DNA of 64,000 nucleotides from an uncultured Buttiauxella sp. (GTDB lineage Bacteria; Pseudomonadota; Gammaproteobacteria; Enterobacterales; Enterobacteriaceae): the NCBI GenBank assembly GCA_946480445.1, contig CAMLJN010000003.1, positions 124,001 through 188,000 on the forward strand, given 5' to 3'. The notes beneath the pieces are model-generated. The model was not told the DNA's origin and made no database searches. It worked only from the letters and a program-made list of their open reading frames with translations. The position numbers and the translations under genes are program-made. Positions 57,436 to 64,000 of this stretch are shown one piece after another (the stretch's first letter is position 1; each line of letters begins with the position of its first letter).

Positions 57436-57968
57436 TTAAATTCACAAACTTTCAAGCGTATATACCGGACGAAATTGAGTTTCCCGAACACAACATTGGT
57501 TATCTCATGAGTGATGAGGGTGTTGACTGGTACGCGTCGCAAACGCGATTTTCTGAAAACACAATAAAAATTTGTTTTGATGAAAAAGGAATAATTCGCA
57601 CCTATGCAAAAGATATTTCGATGCTATGGCCTGCTGGTTTATCGGTAACAGAAGTAAAACCCTCCGCCGTACCAAAGGGTTTCACACTGTCGGGCGAATG
57701 GTTTTTTGACGGGAAGAAAATATTACCACGCACATATAGCGCGGAGGAACAAAAGGAAGCATGTGAAGTCCAGAAAGCTAGATTAATGGTAACAGCAGCT
57801 GCTGCGATTGCGCCACTGCAGGATGCGGTCGAAATCGGTGAGGCAACCGACAGCGAAAAAGCGCAGTTAACCGCCTGGAAGAAATACCGCGTACAGCTAA
57901 ATCGGATTGATCCTTTAACAGCTCCAAATATCGTATGGCCTCTTCCTCCGGGGGCTCAGGCCAGGTAA
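57432..57968 (+). CDS. Tail fibre assembly chaperone (Tfa family)
   Basis: A 178-residue Tfa-type protein. The N-terminal part is variable, and the C-terminal AEEQKEACEVQKARLMVTAAAAIAPLQDAVEIGEATDSEKAQLTAWKKYRVQLNRID is the conserved DUF4376/Tfa tail. It helps trimerise the fibre. ATG overlaps the full-length fibre stop (ATGA). The 217 bases that follow hold no gene. Confidence 0.88.
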   Translation: MIKFTNFQAYIPDEIEFPEHNIGYLMSDEGVDWYASQTRFSENTIKICFDEKGIIRTYAKDISMLWPAGLSVTEVKPSAVPKGFTLSGEWFFDGKKILPRTYSAEEQKEACEVQKARLMVTAAAAIAPLQDAVEIGEATDSEKAQLTAWKKYRVQLNRIDPLTAPNIVWPLPPGAQAR

Positions 57969-58185
57969 CAGAAGGGGCCGTCTGTGTGTCGGCGGCCTCA
58001 GGAGTGTCCAGAATTACATTTTATTGCATTTAAGCTTTCAGTCTTCCTGCATTGATGATTTCGCTCATGCCTTACACAAGTTGCGTCATTTATGCGTCGT
58101 TACTTCTCTGTCAGTTGCAACGCTTACTGCTTACTTCATCGGCAACAGAAGCGGGAACTCCGGAGCAGCAGGTTTTATCTCTAAA

Positions 58186-58944
58186 TTAAGATCCCTTACC
58201 TTGAACCGTAATTTTATTGAATAAGGGTACGATCGCCCGACGATAACGGTGTTTTAGTTTAGTCAGTAAAGGCCTGTTTTTCATAATTTTGTTCCAGATG
58301 CTTTTTTTCCTTTTATCGGTTTCTGGATCGCCCTTCTTACTATTTATTGTCGATACATTGGCTTGTTCGCTCAATATAACAGGTGCGGGGGCTATGCAGC
58401 AAATATGAGCTACTGAACTATCCTCGAAAAAAGCCCACTTATCTGCAACCATCCAAATCGGATACAGGAAATCAAGCATATTTTTGGCGGCTTTTTTATT
58501 AATAATGTAAGCATGTGCTGTTGTCGCTTGATGAGCTTTATGCAGGGCGTATTTGCTATTTATATGTTTTGTTGGGCGGGTAATGAATTTGTTAACCCTA
58601 CTAAGGAGGGTCACATTAGGCTTGTGTGTATCTATTTTTATATTATGTAACAATTCCGAAATGTCATCCGGGAGTATGACGTCGTCTTCCAGAATCAGGG
58701 CGTATGGAATATCTTCTTCAATTATTTTTCGATAAATTTTTTGGTGGCTTAACGCACACCCTACCTCGCCACGCATATAGGCATAATTTAAAGGTTGGGT
58801 GTGTGACTCTATTTCAGAATCACTCAACGTGCGCCCATCTACAGCTTTTATAAATTCTATGTCTAAACCAACTATTTTGGCTCTCTCTTCCAGGATCGCT
58901 TTTCTGTCAGTCGAACGTTCCAGGTTAATGACAAAAACTTTCAT
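58186..58944 (-). CDS. Family-25 glycosyltransferase (LPS/O-antigen modification)
   Basis: A 252-residue cytoplasmic glycosyltransferase of the GT25 (Lex1/LgtB) family. KVFVINLERSTDRK opens the fold; GEVGCALSHQKIYRKIIEE and LILEDDVILPDD (metal-binding EDD) are the signature motifs. It has a basic C-terminus (KLKHRYRRAIVPLFNK). The base composition is clearly AT-richer than the neighbours, a sign of transfer. It is convergent with the fibre chaperone gene and last in the island. Altering the producer's LPS, the usual tailocin receptor, could give self-protection; this is inference. Confidence 0.85.
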   Translation of the reverse strand: MKVFVINLERSTDRKAILEERAKIVGLDIEFIKAVDGRTLSDSEIESHTQPLNYAYMRGEVGCALSHQKIYRKIIEEDIPYALILEDDVILPDDISELLHNIKIDTHKPNVTLLSRVNKFITRPTKHINSKYALHKAHQATTAHAYIINKKAAKNMLDFLYPIWMVADKWAFFEDSSVAHICCIAPAPVILSEQANVSTINSKKGDPETDKRKKSIWNKIMKNRPLLTKLKHRYRRAIVPLFNKITVQGKGS

Positions 58945-59011
58945 TATTTAATAGCCTGCCGTGATTAATGCGGGAGTGAATTCCCAAAGTCTACCATCTC
59001 TTATCCCCCTC

Positions 59012-59860
59012 TCAAACCAACCGCTTAACCAAAGCTTCGCTGTGCCGGATGCGGTCCGGGGCATGCTCGAGGTCCTGCTGCACCAGGGCCATAAACAGCA
59101 GGTCGGTCAGCATCATCTGGGCGCTGGTTGACGAGATTGCCGCGCTGCGCGTCGCCTGCTCTTCTGCGATGGTGTACAGGCAAAGCGTGGCGCGCTGCTG
59201 GAGGGCATTGGGCGTAAAGCCCGTGATGGCGAGCACTTTTGCGCCCGCACGCAGGGCTTCGTCGGCGGCGAGATTAATCTCGCGGCGTTCACCTGAAGAG
59301 GAAATAGCCAGTAAAATATCGTCCTCGCTCAGCGCCTGCGCGGTTGCCAGCAGGGCGTGCATATCTTGCTCTGCGACGGCGTTGAAACCAATTTTCATCA
59401 GTTTCCAGGCAAAGTTTTTGGCCACTAATCCTGATGCGCCGATGCCGACGATAATGATGCGGCGGGCGTTGCGTAGCATCCCCACGCTTGCCAGCAGCTT
59501 CTCTTCCGGGTTGATATCGAGGCTTGCGTGCATGGCGGCCAGGTTATCCTTGATCAGTTTTTCCCCGACAAGACGCAGGGGATCGTCGCCGAGGATCTGA
59601 TTGTGAACCGCCACCGAGTGCGGGTTCTGGCCGCTGGCGAGCGCTTCACTTATCGCAAGCTTCAGCGCCGGAAAGCCTTTAAAGCCTAGCTTCTGGGAAA
59701 ATTTTACCACGCTGGACTGGCTGACACCCGCTTCCAGTGCCAGCTGTTGGGAGCTGAGATGACGTGCGTGCTCGGGATTCGCTAACAGAAAATCAGCCAG
59801 TTTGCGGTCACTTTGCGCAAGCGTCGGATAACGCTGGCGGATACGCAGTAAACAATTCAT
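59012..59860 (-). CDS. yfhH: MurR/RpiR-family regulator YfhH
   Basis: A 282-residue transcription regulator: N-terminal RpiR helix-turn-helix (SSQQLALEAGVSQSSVVKFSQKLGFKGFPALKLAI) and C-terminal SIS sugar-phosphate-binding domain (RIIIVGIGASGLVAKNFAWKL, LAISSSGERREINLAA). Start 59860 follows GGAGAGGAA and agrees with K-12; a longer upstream frame is rejected. The ligand and targets are not established. Marks the right border of the island. Confidence 0.92.
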   Translation of the reverse strand: MNCLLRIRQRYPTLAQSDRKLADFLLANPEHARHLSSQQLALEAGVSQSSVVKFSQKLGFKGFPALKLAISEALASGQNPHSVAVHNQILGDDPLRLVGEKLIKDNLAAMHASLDINPEEKLLASVGMLRNARRIIIVGIGASGLVAKNFAWKLMKIGFNAVAEQDMHALLATAQALSEDDILLAISSSGERREINLAADEALRAGAKVLAITGFTPNALQQRATLCLYTIAEEQATRSAAISSTSAQMMLTDLLFMALVQQDLEHAPDRIRHSEALVKRLV

Positions 59861-60115
59861 TTCCTCTCCATTCGGTCGGATACAGATAAAGGCCGTAACA
59901 TAGTAACGCAAATTTCCTGTGCTGAACGGATCATCTATTCCATTGTTGTTTTGGAGGAATAAAAAATTCTCAATGCAGGTTCCCCGGCTGTGGCGTGAGC
60001 ACTGACGGCGGCTTTGGAGATTGTTACCGGAAAGTTGAGGTTCTATCTGTTAGTCTTGTTAGACGCTGCCATCACCCGTGAATGTGAGGCGTATTAACGA
60101 TGCAAGGAGTTACGT

Positions 60116-60754
60116 TTGGCAAACCAGAGTGAGCGCCGGGTAGTTTTTTTCGATTTAGATGGCACCCTGCATCAGCAGGATATGTTCGGCAGTTTTTTAC
60201 GCTACCTGCTGCGCCGTCAGCCTCTCAACCTGCTGCTTGTTGTTCCGCTTCTGCCGGTAATCGGCGGTGCGCTGTTAATCAAAGGCCGTGCCGCACGCTG
60301 GCCCATGAGCCTGCTGCTCTGGAGCGCAACCTTTGGCCACAGCGAAGCACGGCTCAAACAGCTGGAGAGTGGGTTTGTGAGCTGGTTCCGCACCCGCGTG
60401 ACGGCGTTTCCGGTGGTTCAGCAGCGGTTAACCGACTATCTCACCAGCTCCGATGCGGATGTCTGGCTGATCACCGGTTCGCCGCAGCCGCTGGTGCAGC
60501 AGGTTTATTTTGACACGCCCTGGCTTGCGAAAGTGAAGCTTATCGCCAGCCAGATAAAGCGTTCCCACGGTGGGTGGGTGCTCACATTGCGTTGCCTGGG
60601 CCATGAAAAAGTCTCCCAGCTTGAACAGCAGATCGGCACGCCCTTGCAGCTTTACAGCGGCTACAGCGACAGCAACCAGGATAACCCGCTGCTCTACTTC
60701 TGCCAGCATCGCTGGCGCGTGACGCCCCAGGGCCAGCTGCAACAGCTTGAGTAA
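60116..60754 (+). CDS. pgpC: Phosphatidylglycerophosphatase C PgpC (YfhB)
   Basis: A 212-residue HAD-family inner-membrane phosphatase that dephosphorylates phosphatidylglycerophosphate. Motif I is FFDLDGTLH, and motif II region ITGSPQPL; a membrane segment is PLNLLLVVPLLPVIGGALLI (residues ~36-55). The start is a TTG at 60116 preceded by AAGGAGT, giving M-ANQSERRVVFFDLDG in line with K-12. Upstream 59861-60115 is a divergent promoter region without genes. Confidence 0.93.
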   Translation: MANQSERRVVFFDLDGTLHQQDMFGSFLRYLLRRQPLNLLLVVPLLPVIGGALLIKGRAARWPMSLLLWSATFGHSEARLKQLESGFVSWFRTRVTAFPVVQQRLTDYLTSSDADVWLITGSPQPLVQQVYFDTPWLAKVKLIASQIKRSHGGWVLTLRCLGHEKVSQLEQQIGTPLQLYSGYSDSNQDNPLLYFCQHRWRVTPQGQLQQLE

Positions 60755-60773
60755 CGCGTTTCGCATCTGATAA

Positions 60774-62763
<1,990 letters not shown>

Positions 62764-62928
62764 ATGGTTAATGTTCTGCGGTGCGTAGAGTTTTAGCCAA
62801 CAACGGTCATGTTTAAGGACGATCCAGTCACAAGATGAGGCGCATTTTGCTTAACAAAACGGCAGCGCGCAACTTATTCGGCTATATCGTTTGCTTTTTG
62901 TACAGCGAAAACTAATGCGTTTATTTCT

Positions 62929-62967
62929 ACGCAAACGGTTTCGTCGCGGCGCTGGATTCTCTATAAT
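62929..62967 (+). promoter_or_regulatory. PurR box and promoter of purL
   Basis: ACGCAAACGGTTTCGT (62929-62944) matches the PurR operator core ACGCAAACGnTTnCGT, and a -10 TATAAT is at 62962-62967. The operator overlaps the -35 position. Purine repression through PurR-hypoxanthine/guanine is expected, as in E. coli. Confidence 0.85.
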
Positions 62968-63031
62968 GACGCCCGTTTTCCCCCTGCGCCCACTGAAGCG
63001 TCACTGGCGCTTCGAAGACGAGAGATCTTTG

Positions 63032-64000
63032 ATGATGGAAATTCTGCGTGGTTCGCCCGCTCTGTCGGCATTTCGTATTAATAAACTGCTGGCCCGTTTT
63101 AAAGACGCCCACCTGCCGGTGAGCGACATTTATGCCGAGTATGTTCACTTTGCCGATCTTGATGCGCCGCTGAGCGCTGATGAGCACGCACGACTGCAAC
63201 GGTTGCTGAAATATGGCCCAACCCTTGCCGACCATGCCCCGACAGGCCGTCTGATTCTGGTGACGCCGCGTCCTGGCACCATCTCACCCTGGTCCTCTAA
63301 AGCCACCGATATTGCCCGCAACTGCGATCTTGCCAAAGTGAAGCGCCTTGAGCGCGGCGTAGCTTATTATGTCAGCGGAGCCGCTCTGACCCAGGCACAA
63401 TGGCAGGATGTCAGCGCGGCTTTGCACGACCGCATGATGGAAAGTGTTTTCACCTCGCTAAACGACGGTGAAAAGCTCTTTTCCCATCACGAACCGGCCC
63501 CGGTGCAAAGCGTGGATCTGCTGGGCCTTGGGCGAAGTGCGCTGGTGGACGCCAACCTCCGTTTAGGCCTTGCGCTGGCGGAAGACGAGATCGACTATCT
63601 GCATGACGCATTTACTCAGCTTGGGCGCAATCCAAACGACATTGAACTGTATATGTTTGCCCAGGCTAACTCCGAGCACTGCCGCCATAAAATTTTCAAT
63701 GCCGACTGGGTGATCGACGGTGAACGAGCGCCAAAATCGCTGTTCAGAATGATCAAAAACACCTTCGAGAAAACGCCGGACCACGTTCTGTCTGCCTACA
63801 AAGACAATGCCGCGGTAATGGAGGGTTCGCAGGTTGGGCGCTTCTACGCCGATCACGAAGCAGGTCGTTATGATTTCCATCAGGAAGAAGCACATATCCT
63901 GATGAAGGTTGAAACGCATAACCACCCGACGGCGATTTCCCCGTGGCCTGGCGCGGCTACCGGCTCCGGCGGCGAAATTCGTGATGAGGGCGCTACCGGC
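63032..64000 (+). CDS. purL: Phosphoribosylformylglycinamidine synthase PurL (5' part)
   Basis: The first 323 codons of the large FGAM synthase of purine synthesis; the gene runs off the window. The N-terminal domain ([23 protein letters not shown]) and the start of the synthetase domain ([51 protein letters not shown]) follow the E. coli protein. Two adjacent ATG codons, 63032 and 63035; the first is used here. Confidence 0.97.
   Translation, partial: MMEILRGSPALSAFRINKLLARFKDAHLPVSDIYAEYVHFADLDAPLSADEHARLQRLLKYGPTLADHAPTGRLILVTPRPGTISPWSSKATDIARNCDLAKVKRLERGVAYYVSGAALTQAQWQDVSAALHDRMMESVFTSLNDGEKLFSHHEPAPVQSVDLLGLGRSALVDANLRLGLALAEDEIDYLHDAFTQLGRNPNDIELYMFAQANSEHCRHKIFNADWVIDGERAPKSLFRMIKNTFEKTPDHVLSAYKDNAAVMEGSQVGRFYADHEAGRYDFHQEEAHILMKVETHNHPTAISPWPGAATGSGGEIRDEGATG

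Larger units (their letters stand above)
40223..57968 (+). mobile_element. R-type tailocin (contractile phage-tail bacteriocin) gene cluster
   Basis: Repressor, antiterminator, lysis and contractile-tail genes are all on one strand and in phage order. No integrase, replication, terminase, portal or capsid gene is present between yfhL and yfhH. That set defines an R-type tailocin: a domesticated tail that kills related cells by membrane puncture and is released by lysis of the producer. The tail module is of the sheath/tube type described by DUF3383/DUF3277 families and not P2-like, so it is not derived from the prophage at the left end. Confidence 0.85.

Noticed and set aside
40223-57968. Ordinary (complete or cryptic) prophage
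   Set aside because: No integrase, replication, terminase, portal or capsid gene, while lysis and all tail functions look kept; a tailocin explains this better than random decay.

Overview
The window is chromosomal DNA of an enterobacterium (Enterobacteriaceae, broadly the Enterobacter/Kosakonia/Cedecea/Salmonella group; genus not resolved). Almost every housekeeping gene has a recognisable E. coli K-12 counterpart in the same local order, and cdsH next to decR is a Salmonella/Enterobacter-type arrangement that K-12 lacks.

Layout. (1) 1-1370: the end of a P2-like prophage whose body lies left of the window (5'-truncated repressor, then integrase). (2) 1446-16167: the 'yba' block ybaV, fadM, queC, ybaE, cof, a lipoprotein of unknown function, cdsH/decR, mdlAB, glnK-amtB, tesB, ybaY. 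(3) 16322-38382: the 'yfi/yfh' block in inverted order relative to K-12: pssA, patZ, tapT, trxC, yfiF, ung, grcA, srmB, trmN6, nadB, rpoE-rseABC, lepA-lepB-rnc-era-recO-pdxJ-acpS and yfhL. Blocks 2 and 3 are far apart in K-12, so ybaY/pssA is a rearrangement junction. (4) 38392-58950: an accessory island between yfhL and yfhH. (5) 59012-64000: yfhH, pgpC, tadA, mltF and the start of purL.

The accessory island is the main discovery. It starts with an orphan type VI effector/immunity pair (HEMMH zincin with a 3' frameshift, then a lipoprotein). It then holds what looks like a complete R-type tailocin: LexA/CI-like repressor, lysis cassette (holin, small lipoproteins, SAR endolysin, Rz/Rz1), contractile sheath and tube, chaperone with a -1 frameshift signal, short tape measure, baseplate, spike, tail fibre and fibre chaperone. 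It has no integrase, terminase, portal or capsid gene. A low-GC family-25 glycosyltransferase closes it.

Its control circuit is unusual. The gene just before the lysis cassette is a homologue of the phage lambda antiterminator N. It is preceded by a boxA and a boxB with the same sequence as lambda nutR boxB. The whole promoter-operator-nut-hairpin leader is present twice, about 2.5 kb apart, with a tailspike-like SGNH esterase gene and a terminator between the copies. Paired 13-bp operators (G-A/T-AC-N5-G-T/A-T/A-C type) occur at both leaders with the same 24-bp spacing, and two more lie at the repressor gene. The inferred circuit is: DNA damage leads to repressor self-cleavage, both promoters open, N is made, and antiterminated polymerase reads through the internal terminators into lysis and tail genes.

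Core-genome regulatory sites visible in the sequence include FadR-like sites at fadM, an NtrC site and sigma-54 promoter at glnKamtB, twin FNR sites at grcA, a NadR box at nadB, a sigma-E promoter at rpoE, an RNase III-type leader at rnc and a PurR box at purL. No tRNA, rRNA or CRISPR array was seen.
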